Source: Nitrospiraceae bacterium
Lineage (GTDB): Bacteria; Nitrospirota; Nitrospiria; Nitrospirales; Nitrospiraceae
NCBI GenBank assembly: GCA_011391455.1
Contig: JAABQN010000030.1
Location: 1 to 14,066, forward strand
Reading direction: 5' to 3'
Length of the DNA stretch: 14,066 nt
The position numbers and the translations under genes were made by a program. Below, in pieces: positions 7,592-14,066 of this stretch. Within the stretch, counting starts at the first letter, position 1; each line of letters starts with the position of its first letter. The notes beneath the pieces are model-generated. The model saw nothing but the letters and a program-made list of their open reading frames with translations, was not told where the DNA came from and did no database searches.

Positions 7592-7694
7592 TATCCTGCG
7601 AAATTCTCCGACCCGTCGGCCAAAGCCTTTGGGCGGCGTGCCGAAGCCTCTACCCTCCTTCGCCAAGGCTACGGAGGGTTCTCCTCGCCTTCAT

Positions 7695-7756
7695 CCCCGT
7701 AGCAGCCTACTCCGCCGAAGTAGCCACTTCGGCTACGAAGGCTGGAAGCTACGGGG
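7695..7756. repeat. Two-tier hairpin
   Basis: The outer stem is CCCCGTAGC 7695-7703 with GCTACGGGG 7748-7756. The inner stem is CCGAAGT 7715-7721 with ACTTCGG 7726-7732, loop AGCC. Both stems are perfect. The element contains GTAG tetranucleotides next to the stems, a feature known from REP sequences moved by RAYT (Y1 tyrosine) transposases. No such transposase is in the window, so that link is only a suggestion. Confidence 0.65.
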
Positions 7757-7941
7757 TATTCGGCGAAGGAGAATAATTGAAGCAGATATGAGGATGAGCG
7801 GTGTGGAGCCCCACGGCTTTATCCATCCTCCGTAGCAGACTACTGCGGAGGACGGGCAGCCGTGGTCCCTTTTGTGTCTTCGGCGGAACCCGCCGAGCCT
7901 ACTCCGCCGTAGTAGCCGACAAGGCTACGAAGGCTGGAAGC
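7705..7941. repeat. 45-base direct repeat pair inside the island
   Basis: 7705-7749 and 7897-7941 are the same 45-base unit in the same orientation with six differences, five of them clustered in a five-base block that in the first copy forms the inner hairpin arm. Both copies begin GCCTACTCCGCCG and end GGCTACGAAGGCTGGAAGC. The changed block destroys the perfect inner stem in the second copy, so the copies have diverged. Confidence 0.8.
7811..7865. repeat. Two-tier hairpin
   Basis: The outer stem is CCACGGCT 7811-7818 with AGCCGTGG 7858-7865. The inner stem is TCCTCCG 7826-7832 with CGGAGGA 7846-7852, with a further GTAG/CTAC pairing in its loop. All stems are perfect matches. The architecture repeats that of 7695-7756 with different stem sequences, meaning the shape is kept while the letters vary. 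Confidence 0.65.
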
Positions 7942-8021
7942 GTGTCCTCCTTCGCCAAGGCTTCGGCACGCCGCCCATAGGCTCTGGCCGACGGGTCGGA
8001 GGACACCCGCTGCGCATTCCT

Positions 8022-8041
8022 CCACAGCTTTACAGCTGTGG
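8022..8041. repeat. Perfect hairpin just past the tRNA 3' end
   Basis: CCACAGCT (8022-8029) pairs perfectly with AGCTGTGG (8034-8041) around the loop TTAC. It lies 22 bases beyond the encoded CCA end of the minus-strand tRNA, so it could help end or process that transcript. No T-tract follows in the tRNA direction, so it is not a standard intrinsic terminator. Confidence 0.55.
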
Positions 8042-8063
8042 CTTCCTGCGTAGGCGGGTGAAT

Positions 8064-8140
8064 TGGTGCCCCCGATACGAATTGAACGTACGACAAACGG
8101 TTTAGGAAACCGCTGCTCTATCCAACTGAGCTACGGGGGC
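8064..8140 (-). tRNA. tRNA-Arg (anticodon CCT)
   Basis: The 77-base gene folds into a full cloverleaf on the minus strand. The acceptor stem is GCCCCCG with CGGGGGC, the D arm GCTCAGTTGGATAGAGC, the anticodon stem GCGGT/ACCGT with loop TTCCTAA, and the T arm GTACG-TTCAATT-CGTAT. Loop bases 34-36 are CCT, reading the AGG arginine codon. The discriminator is A and the CCA end is encoded. It starts only 20 bases after the stop of the peptidase gene upstream in the same direction, so it may be made by read-through or from a promoter inside that gene. The repeat island begins just beyond its 3' end. Confidence 0.95.
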
Positions 8141-8160
8141 GTAGCTTGAACTTAGCCTAC

Positions 8161-9354
8161 TTATGGGTGGATTGGAAGCGGAGATTGAACGGAAAGATAC
8201 ATTGTGACCCGCCCATTCTTTTTGACGTCAATGAAGTACAGCCTGATCGACGAATTCGTGCCTGGGTTACTCGCGAAAAACTTGTCGGTCTTGACATACA
8301 ACTCCGTGTCAGAGTCCTCATCGAGATTCGTTCCAGTCCAACCATTCGGCAAACTGTTGTGCAATCGTTTAACAATATCCTCCGCCGATTTTTCCGCTTC
8401 TGCCCTGTCTGAAAACTTGTAGAGGCAACTCCACCTCGCCCCCTCAGAACCGTCTTTGTCCCTCACCAAACATTGCTTGGCGCCGGCAAAGGAAACTGTT
8501 GACCGCCATGTTGTCCCTGTCCCATCGACCGCTTTATGCCCTGTGCGTAAGGCCTTGAAGTCTCCGGAAAACGCCGTGAGAACGGCTTGAATCACTTTGC
8601 GGTCGTCTTTCTCAACCGGGCCATCTGTCACGTGAGGGTCATCAGGGGGACAGCCTTCCCCGGTGCAAGTGATCCGGTACATTGTCTGCTTCCACTTTAT
8701 CTTTGAGAGAAACCTTTCATAGCTGATCTCATATTGGCCGGTGTTTTCTCCTGACATATCCATGTTTGGTTGATAGGGATTCGAGATCCAGAGGAAACGG
8801 TCGTCTTCAAAAGGAAAAGGATCATTCACGGTCAGCATCAAGGCGCCGGAGCTATCGTCATAGCCAACGATGAGGGCCATATGTTGAGAGATTCCATCTA
8901 TCTTGAACCCGGATGGAGACACTCTAGCGATAATAGGACGGCCCTCATCGATCTCCTTTTTCACTTCTAGTTCTGAAAGACTGCCGGCCTTCGATTGAAC
9001 TGTCAGCGCGATATCTCCGGCCATACCGCCCGGCTTGGCCATTACAGGATACTGTTCAAGCATTCGAACCATGGTGACTTCATCGCCGGCAGGGAGATCA
9101 CATTCCAAACAGTTCGGTGTCCCCGAGCAAAGCTTTTGTCCCCGCGCAATCCCACACTGATAGTCTGTCTGATGAACAGCTGGCACGTAGTAGTATTTGA
9201 AAACCATTTCTCCAACGGCTGCCCAACACCAGCTGGGGCGCTCCTGAAACACCGGAGGAATATGTAATGTCGCCGCCGCCGCCATGGTCGGGACGACTGG
9301 TGCCAACAGGGTAAGGAATAGCCCCACTCCGAATACCGCCATTCTCAGTTTCAC
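8161..9354 (-). CDS. Secreted papain-like cysteine peptidase (C39/C70-like)
   Basis: The 397-residue protein has a Sec-type signal peptide (residues 1 to about 27, hydrophobic core VFGVGLFLTLLAPVV, then AAAA). Mature residues 28-210 form a papain-like fold: Gln37 for the oxyanion hole and Cys43 in QERPSWCWAAVGEM, His158 in QHMALIVGYD, and Asn177-Asp178 in VNDPFP. Four further cysteines (67, 76, 82, 85) cluster in one loop and probably form disulfides outside the cytoplasm. The closest known types are the AvrRpt2-like C70 and C39-like peptidases. The tail after about residue 240 matches nothing I recognise. The start is GTG at 9354, well supported by AGAGGAA five bases upstream. An ATG at codon 5 is the alternative. 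A promoter candidate lies at 9456-9484. No partner or substrate gene is adjacent. Confidence 0.85.
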   Translation of the reverse strand: MKLRMAVFGVGLFLTLLAPVVPTMAAAATLHIPPVFQERPSWCWAAVGEMVFKYYYVPAVHQTDYQCGIARGQKLCSGTPNCLECDLPAGDEVTMVRMLEQYPVMAKPGGMAGDIALTVQSKAGSLSELEVKKEIDEGRPIIARVSPSGFKIDGISQHMALIVGYDDSSGALMLTVNDPFPFEDDRFLWISNPYQPNMDMSGENTGQYEISYERFLSKIKWKQTMYRITCTGEGCPPDDPHVTDGPVEKDDRKVIQAVLTAFSGDFKALRTGHKAVDGTGTTWRSTVSFAGAKQCLVRDKDGSEGARWSCLYKFSDRAEAEKSAEDIVKRLHNSLPNGWTGTNLDEDSDTELYVKTDKFFASNPGTNSSIRLYFIDVKKNGRVTMYLSVQSPLPIHP

Positions 9355-9455
9355 TGATTTCCTCTCATTCGTCCTTGATAGTTCTTACTCAAATCCCGAA
9401 CTCCTACGTTAACATATCGAGTCCTTGCTGGCATGGACACATCGTAGGGAATCTT

Positions 9456-9484
9456 ATTCTAAGAGGGTACTTTATTCGACGCAA
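9456..9484 (-). promoter_or_regulatory. Sigma-70-like promoter candidate for the peptidase gene
   Basis: On the minus strand TTGCGT (9484-9479) is followed after exactly 17 bases by TAGAAT (9461-9456, five of six to consensus). Transcription would start near 9449, giving a leader of about 95 bases before GTG 9354. The -35 box is poor, so confidence is moderate. Confidence 0.45.
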
Positions 9485-9510
9485 GGGACGAACTGGGGAA
9501 GGCAGAAAGG

Positions 9511-9535
9511 CTCGCGACTCATACGAGCTAGCGAG
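9511..9535 (-). terminator. Weak hairpin straddling the end of the DUF4340 gene
   Basis: CTCGC 9511-9515 pairs with GCGAG 9531-9535, and CTC 9518-9520 with GAG 9525-9527 around ATAC. The hairpin includes the stop codon of the last gene of the ABC operon. In the direction of transcription it is followed by CCTTTCT rather than a clean T-tract, so it may be a poor terminator or no terminator at all. Confidence 0.25.
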
Positions 9536-10904
9536 AAGTAGCAGCCCTTTCCAATGAGGCAGCGAGCAGGTCTTTCTTTGGAGGGATCTGTGTCAGCAGA
9601 TCAGCCCGAATATGAAAAACGCCTGGGATCCGTTGACCCATGGCGTAGGCCAACCCATTCGCATGGCTCCCAACCGAGAGCTTCCCAGTTGTTTTCCCAT
9701 TCCTTCCCGTAGCGATAAATTCCGCTGCTGGCTCCACGAGGCCATAGGGAGCCAGTGGCCCAGCCTGTTTGGTCACGCGCTCCTCTGCAGGGACATTGGC
9801 GACACGGCTGACAAACAAGTCGGTGGCCTGTTGGTCCAATTTCTCAGCCGGCTGATCTTCCAAAACCCACTCATTCTGTTGGTTGATCAGGACATATTGT
9901 TCGGTCGGCGTCTTAATGGAGAGCATAGCGATGTCGGTATAGTCGATGCCAAGCAGCCGCTTGTCTTGAAAATTAAACAATTCCTTGGTCAGGTCTCTGA
10001 TCGCGATGGGATTAATGCGATAGAGCGGCCCAGTGGGGCTCGTTTCCGCAATGGCTTCGCCGCTGGCCGGATCCGGCTGGTACAGTTTGACCGTCTGGTC
10101 GCCATTAGCCGTATGAATGGCGACTTTCACTTTCGGCGCGGTGAGCGTTTTGGCCAAGGCATCCCGTTCTGGACCCGGATCGACGATACCCATCGCTTTG
10201 AGGTCTTCAAGCCTGAACAGCAAGGCTCGCACTTCTGTTTGATCGGCTTCGGCCTCAATCGGGTAACGGAGCTTCCATTTGCTCTTCGGCTTCTCCTGTC
10301 CCTGATAGAGGACAATTTCGGTGGTTGGATAGGTCAACCGGATCCGTTCGACATCGCCCTGTGACATATGCAAGAGATCCTTGCGTCGAAAGGTCATCAA
10401 GGTCTTATTCACGAAATCTTTGGGCGCCAGATTGGTCAGTAGGATCTTTCGGTCCGACCCACGAAGGACATAGAGGGTGGAGGAGAGGGGGCCACTATCC
10501 CCGATAGAGAAGGTCTCCCGCGCGGCGCCGGCTTCGACGGTGATGGTTGTCACCGGGTTGTCGAGTCCAAAGGGAGCAAGAGTGGTCGGGCGATCCTCGA
10601 CGACTCGGGCCACAGTGCCTGTGACCAAGGCCCGGATGAGATTCTGCACCTCCCGCTGATCGGCTTCAGTGCTGAGCGGCGCAGTCAATGCCCAGCCCTT
10701 CTCAGAGGTGCGGGCAAAAACGAGTTTCGGCTGATCGGATTCGATCGTAAGCCCAGAGAGGGCTTCCTGGTCAAATACTAATACCTTCTTCTCGACTGTG
10801 TCTTGCCGTTCCTGCGACTCCTTCTTCGGAAGTTCGACTGCATAGAGGTACAGGCCGAGTCCGGCCAATAGAAACACCATGACGAGTGTGGGCCAATATC
10901 GCAT
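9528..10904 (-). CDS. DUF4340 domain protein, last gene of the ABC operon
   Basis: The 458-residue protein is anchored by one N-terminal membrane helix (residues 5-22), with the rest probably outside the cytoplasm. It has the DUF4340 pattern repeated. A tryptophan opens a W-x-L core at Trp71, Trp210 and Trp346, each followed about ten residues on by a D-Q pair (ADQREVQNL, ADQTEVRAL, LDQQATDLF). FGLDNP (112) and YGLVEP (387) mark matching points of the first and last modules. DUF4340 proteins commonly sit beside GldG-like proteins in ABC operons. Their biochemical role is unknown. ATG 10904 lies four bases after the stop of the GldG-like gene, with no clear ribosome binding site, so translation is probably coupled. 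Confidence 0.88.
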   Translation of the reverse strand: MRYWPTLVMVFLLAGLGLYLYAVELPKKESQERQDTVEKKVLVFDQEALSGLTIESDQPKLVFARTSEKGWALTAPLSTEADQREVQNLIRALVTGTVARVVEDRPTTLAPFGLDNPVTTITVEAGAARETFSIGDSGPLSSTLYVLRGSDRKILLTNLAPKDFVNKTLMTFRRKDLLHMSQGDVERIRLTYPTTEIVLYQGQEKPKSKWKLRYPIEAEADQTEVRALLFRLEDLKAMGIVDPGPERDALAKTLTAPKVKVAIHTANGDQTVKLYQPDPASGEAIAETSPTGPLYRINPIAIRDLTKELFNFQDKRLLGIDYTDIAMLSIKTPTEQYVLINQQNEWVLEDQPAEKLDQQATDLFVSRVANVPAEERVTKQAGPLAPYGLVEPAAEFIATGRNGKTTGKLSVGSHANGLAYAMGQRIPGVFHIRADLLTQIPPKKDLLAASLERAATSR

Positions 10905-10908
10905 GAGG

Positions 10909-12432
10909 CTAGAGGCGCCGGCGTTTGCGCCATACCATGATGCCGGAGAAAAGCATAGCGGCAGGCAGGAGGACGACTTGCAGATAGAGCAGTGTTCGCT
11001 CCTCTAACGGGTTGGGTGTAAACGGCCGTAGCGCGGAATCCTTCGGGATAATCGCCATCATGTTCCGTTCTTCAGCCAGCCACCCGGTCGTATGGAGAAA
11101 GAAGTCACTATTGCCGGGAAAGTTTACAAAGGCATTGGTTGCAAACGTGGAATTGCCAATGACGACGATCGCCGGGCGAGGCTTGCCTTCCTCCGGTGCG
11201 ACCTTTGGCGCGAGGGCCGCAGCCATTGGCAACGGGCCTTTGATGTCTTCCTTTTCATTGAGGTTGACGACACGGCCCTTCAGGTCGGTTTCTGCCCAGC
11301 TGTTTGGCGACGTACGGGCGAGCGGCACATAGTCCCATGCGCTACCGGCCTGTTCATCGAAGGTGATATGGCGCGCGAGGGGAAACAGCACGGCGGCGGA
11401 GAGATCCTGCGTAATTTCGTGTTCAGTAAACGTGCGGACAAGCAGCGACGTCAGGTCGCCTTGCGCTAATCGATCTTGGAGATCGACCAAGGCCCCAGGA
11501 CCGACCCCTAAGCCCCACTGCTTGAGCAGAGGATTCAGATCGGCCTGTGTATCCGGGTCGATGAGCAGCAGGAGATGGCCGCCCTTTTCCACATAAGTAT
11601 GAATCCGTTCCTGCTCCTCGGTGATCACCGGTCTGCGAGGGCCGGCCACGACGAGGATGGCGGTGTGATCCGGCACAGCTGTTTCTTTCAGCAAGCTGAG
11701 CGTGCCGACATCGTAGCCCTGCTTGATCAAAATCTCTCTGGCGGCAAAGAGTCCGGTCCGCTCCCGATCGTCGAGACTCGGCTCCCCGTGCCCTTCAAGA
11801 AAGAGCACCCGTTTCTTGCTGTCTTGAGACACACGGATCAACGCCCCTGTCAGTTCCACTTCCGAGGGAACAGTAACCCGAACAGTCTGTCCGGCACTTT
11901 CAAAGATGGCCGTATCGGTTCTGGTAACGCCGTATTGCTGAGCGACCTTCGGCTGCCGTTCCGGGTCGACAAACTCCACCGATATCTTTGAACTGGCTTG
12001 CCGATAACTATCAAGCCGTTCTTTATAGGCTTGGTAGCCTGGGTCCTTTTCTCTGGTAAAGACCGTGACCGTCACCGCACGCGCGAGATTCCTGAGCACG
12101 CGATGCGTTTGCGGGGCGAGGGAAAAGTTCTGGTTCTCTGACAAATCCCAACGAATAGAGTGGCGGGCAGCGAGAAAGTTGACGATGACGAGAATGCCTG
12201 CGAAAAGAAGGATCATGAATAGACTGTTGGCGCCTACGCGTGTAGATCGGCGGCTGGAAAAGGCTTTCAGTCCGCTGAAATGGACGACAACAAACGTGAC
12301 GAGACAGAGGAGAGCCGCTACTTCCAGGAGCGTGGCGATCCAGAGCTTCTCCGGGACAAGGCTATAGCCGATCGCTCCGGCCACAGCCAGAACCACTCCA
12401 ATCACACCAAATGGAATCGTCTTGAGGTTCAT
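10909..12432 (-). CDS. GldG-like auxiliary protein of an ABC system
   Basis: The 507-residue protein has three N-terminal membrane helices (about 8-24, 30-50, 68-88), then RWDLSENQNFSLAPQT (94-109), the typical entry to the GldG/ABC auxiliary domain. A large extracytoplasmic region follows, and a final helix (about 480-500) is followed by a basic end (RKRRRL). In Bacteroidota GldG works with GldA and GldF in gliding; in other phyla the role is unknown. The frame stays open upstream to 12765, but that extension lies inside the permease gene and is not membrane-protein-like. The ATG at 12432 overlaps the permease stop by four bases (ATGA), has GGTGG just upstream, and gives the expected family N-terminus. 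Confidence 0.88.
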   Translation of the reverse strand: MNLKTIPFGVIGVVLAVAGAIGYSLVPEKLWIATLLEVAALLCLVTFVVVHFSGLKAFSSRRSTRVGANSLFMILLFAGILVIVNFLAARHSIRWDLSENQNFSLAPQTHRVLRNLARAVTVTVFTREKDPGYQAYKERLDSYRQASSKISVEFVDPERQPKVAQQYGVTRTDTAIFESAGQTVRVTVPSEVELTGALIRVSQDSKKRVLFLEGHGEPSLDDRERTGLFAAREILIKQGYDVGTLSLLKETAVPDHTAILVVAGPRRPVITEEQERIHTYVEKGGHLLLLIDPDTQADLNPLLKQWGLGVGPGALVDLQDRLAQGDLTSLLVRTFTEHEITQDLSAAVLFPLARHITFDEQAGSAWDYVPLARTSPNSWAETDLKGRVVNLNEKEDIKGPLPMAAALAPKVAPEEGKPRPAIVVIGNSTFATNAFVNFPGNSDFFLHTTGWLAEERNMMAIIPKDSALRPFTPNPLEERTLLYLQVVLLPAAMLFSGIMVWRKRRRL

Positions 12433-13196
12433 TTCCACCGCGCCGAGTCCACAACTCGGTGAGACAAAAAGAGCATCAGGGCCAGACTGCTGAAAAAATA
12501 CACGAGATCTTTCGTGTCGACCAACCCTCGGACCAAGTGGTCGAAGTGCTCCATGAATGACAGGTACGAGACGGCCTGCCCGATGGCCGTATCCCCCAGC
12601 AATGTGCCCAAGCCGGAAAGGAGCCACAGGACTAAGAGCAGACCGATGCTCACAAAGGCCGCAACGATCTGATTCTCGGTCAATGCCGAGGCCAGCATGC
12701 CGACGGAAAGAAAGAGGGCGCCGAGCAAGACGAGTCCAAGATAACCGGTCAGCACGGGATACCAATCGAAATCGCTGAAGAGCGCGAGCATGAGCGGCAT
12801 GAGGCCGGTCAACCCGAGTAAGCTCAGGAACACAAGAAATACACTCATGAACTTGCCTGCCACGATTTCGTTGATGCCGATCGGAGAGGTCAGCAGGAAC
12901 TCGAAGGTGCGAAGCTTACGTTCTTCGGCAAAGAGCCTCATCGTCAGGATTGGCAGGATTATCAGAAGAATAAACCGCATGCTGGCAAACAGATTCCTGA
13001 AAACCAAATCGTTCAGATTGAGCTGGGCGTTCCCCTGCACCTGCATCAGCTGAATCGCCTGGGCTCCGGCAAAAACTACATAGAGATAGGCAAGCAGTCC
13101 CACGATCAACAGAAACACAGCTCCCACGACATAGACCACGGGCGAGACAAAGTACGAGCGCAACTCCTTAGCAATGATGGCTTGAACTGGAGTCAT
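12429..13196 (-). CDS. ABC-2 type permease (GldF-like)
   Basis: The 255-residue integral membrane protein has about six hydrophobic segments (near 18-42, 72-90, 115-141, 147-170, 178-202, 232-250). The N-terminal cytoplasmic start MTPVQAIIAKELRSYF and the coupling segment EERKLRTFEFLLTSPI, after the second segment, are typical of ABC-2 permeases of the GldF/NosY kind. It forms the membrane channel for the ATPase encoded upstream. The genes overlap by four bases on both sides (ATGA at 13193-13196 and 12429-12432), indicating one operon with coupled translation. Substrate unknown. Confidence 0.9.
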   Translation of the reverse strand: MTPVQAIIAKELRSYFVSPVVYVVGAVFLLIVGLLAYLYVVFAGAQAIQLMQVQGNAQLNLNDLVFRNLFASMRFILLIILPILTMRLFAEERKLRTFEFLLTSPIGINEIVAGKFMSVFLVFLSLLGLTGLMPLMLALFSDFDWYPVLTGYLGLVLLGALFLSVGMLASALTENQIVAAFVSIGLLLVLWLLSGLGTLLGDTAIGQAVSYLSFMEHFDHLVRGLVDTKDLVYFFSSLALMLFLSHRVVDSARWK

Positions 13197-14066
13197 ACCG
13201 GTTGCCCTGTAGCTTCTACGGAAGCGGCAACTGTGTCCGGCGCCAGGCCTTCCTCATGCCTGGTTAGCTGGAGAAACACGTCTTCCAAGGTCATGGAGAT
13301 GGCTTTGAGTTCGAGCAGGCCCCACCCACTGGTGACCGACAGGCGGGCCACCTCTTCCCGCACGTCCCGGCCAAGCTCGCATTCCAGGAGAAAGGTGCCG
13401 GAGGCGTCGCTGGTGAAGACGTTCTGAACCCCCTGCACCCCTTTTAGGCGACTCCCGGTATCTATGGCGGGAGATTTGAGGGTGATCGAGATCTTTTCGG
13501 ACTGGCGCAGGCGCGCAGAGAGTTGTTCGGGCGTATCTTCGGCCACGATGCGCCCGCCGCTGATGATCACGACGCGCTGGCACACGGCAGTAGCTTCAGG
13601 AAGAATGTGGGTGCTCAGGATGACAGAATGGGATCCAGCCAGGTTCTTGATCAACTCCCGGATCTCGATAATCTGTTTGGGATCGAGGCCGACCGTCGGT
13701 TCGTCCAGGATTAAGATCGGGGGATCGTGCAGCAGAGCCTGGGCCAGACCGACGCGCTGGCGATATCCGCGCGACAGGTTTCCGATCAGCCGGTGTTGCA
13801 CCGTGCCAAGTCCAAGCCGTTCGACTTCACGCTGGATAGACGCAGTGAGTATTTTCCCACTCAGACCACGGAGACGGCCCACGAATTGAAGATACTCCGC
13901 CACCGTCAACTCCAGGTAAACCGGCGGAGTTTCCGGCAAGTAGCCGATCCGGCGTTTCACCTCCATTGGCTGGTCCGCACAATCGAATCCCGCCACCCGT
14001 GCCGTGCCTTCGGTGGCTGGCATGAAACAGGTCAGAATACGCATGGTGGTGGTTTTCCCAGCTCCA
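13193..14066 (-). CDS. ABC transporter ATP-binding protein (partial, 5' end missing)
   Basis: The gene runs off the right window edge. An ATG at 14044 is internal, because the codons before it (14065-14045) read G-A-G-K-T-T-T, the end of Walker A. Counting from that internal ATG, a Q-loop region (IGYLPETPPVY, 33-43), the signature NLSRGYRQR (89-97), Walker B ILILDEPT (110-117) and the H-loop His146 in ILSTHIL follow. A C-terminal extension of about 90 residues (DUF4162-like) ends the protein. The signature reads LSRGY, common in the GldA/NatA group of multidrug- or Gld-type ATPases. It energises the permease encoded four overlapping bases downstream. The true start lies outside the window, about 35-40 residues upstream. 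Confidence 0.93.
   Translation of the reverse strand, partial: GAGKTTTMRILTCFMPATEGTARVAGFDCADQPMEVKRRIGYLPETPPVYLELTVAEYLQFVGRLRGLSGKILTASIQREVERLGLGTVQHRLIGNLSRGYRQRVGLAQALLHDPPILILDEPTVGLDPKQIIEIRELIKNLAGSHSVILSTHILPEATAVCQRVVIISGGRIVAEDTPEQLSARLRQSEKISITLKSPAIDTGSRLKGVQGVQNVFTSDASGTFLLECELGRDVREEVARLSVTSGWGLLELKAISMTLEDVFLQLTRHEEGLAPDTVAASVEATGQPV

Larger units (their letters stand above)
7607..8000. repeat. 43-base inverted repeat bounding the repeat island
   Basis: The segment 7607-7649 (starts TCCGACCCGTCGGCC, ends GGCGTGCCGAAGCCT) recurs inverted at 7958-8000 with only two mismatches in 43 bases. The arms are 308 bases apart and enclose the direct repeats and hairpins listed separately. 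CCTCCTTCGCCAAGGCT also occurs at 7654-7670 and 7946-7962 in the same orientation. No transposase or integrase frame lies between the arms. The open frames here, rich in words such as LRRSSHFGYEGW, are translated repeat and not genes. The layout suggests a dispersed repeat cluster or a non-autonomous element. Confidence 0.8.

Noticed and set aside
7572..8041. CRISPR array
   Set aside because: Repeats are few, differ in orientation and length, and have no regular spacers.
7503..8105. Several small plus-strand proteins (7503-7835, 7528-7776, 7872-8105)
   Set aside because: They are translations of the inverted and direct repeats, lack ribosome binding sites and share repeat-derived words. The last one also runs into the tRNA gene.
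8064..8140. tRNA-Arg as an integration site with a duplicated 3' end
   Set aside because: I looked for a second copy of the tRNA 3' segment (GTGCCCCCGATACGA on the plus strand) in the island and elsewhere and saw none, nor any integrase.
9612..10364. Plus-strand frame of 250 codons
   Set aside because: It lies wholly antisense to the well-supported DUF4340 gene and shows no domain. The minus-strand reading explains the region.
10909..12765. GldG-like frame read from a start at 12765 (618 codons)
   Set aside because: The extra 111 codons lie inside the permease gene on the same strand in another frame and have no family likeness. ATG 12432 gives the expected membrane-helix start and an ATGA overlap.
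13193..14044. ABC ATPase starting at ATG 14044
   Set aside because: The codons just before it encode GAGKTTT, the end of Walker A, so this ATG is internal and the gene continues past the window edge.

Overview
The window looks like a chromosomal segment from a Nitrospira-type bacterium (phylum Nitrospirota). That assignment is an inference. It rests on the moderately high GC content, the style of the proteins, a mix of sigma-54 regulation with a GldG/DUF4340 ABC operon, and intergenic repeats of a type I loosely associate with that group. No single diagnostic gene is present.

Layout. The plus strand carries malQ (331-2580), a GH77 4-alpha-glucanotransferase of glycogen/maltodextrin metabolism. 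A gene-free stretch follows (2581-2962) that holds a long imperfect inverted repeat. Next comes a tightly coupled two-component pair: a membrane histidine kinase (2963-4126) and an NtrC-type sigma-54 activator (4126-5529), overlapping by one base. The pair converges on a minus-strand two-gene unit across an unusual hairpin made of 9-base units, five on each arm (5540-5631).

The minus-strand unit (7455 to 5654) encodes a 460-residue protein and a stand-alone Lrp/AsnC ligand-binding (RAM) protein. The 460-residue protein has a helical head, a long Pro/Ala-rich linker and a PD-(D/E)XK nuclease-like tail that has lost two of its catalytic acids. A good promoter candidate lies almost at the start codon, with 11-base direct repeats spaced two helical turns apart. 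Upstream lies a repeat island (about 7572-8041) with a 43-base inverted repeat, a 45-base direct repeat and several strong hairpins. It sits directly past the 3' end of a tRNA-Arg(CCT) gene.

Upstream of the tRNA and co-directional with it is a secreted papain-like cysteine peptidase (8161-9354) with its own promoter candidate. The rest of the window (9528-14066, minus strand) is a four-gene operon: ABC ATPase (cut by the window edge), ABC-2 permease, GldG-like auxiliary protein and DUF4340 protein. Its genes overlap by four bases or are four bases apart. Together they should form one membrane complex of the gliding/Gld-like ABC family whose substrate is unknown.

The most interesting items are the nonamer hairpin, the probably inactive nuclease-like protein paired with a RAM protein under a possibly leaderless promoter, and the repeat island next to the tRNA. 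I see no CRISPR array, no transposase gene and no obvious defence or biosynthetic island.
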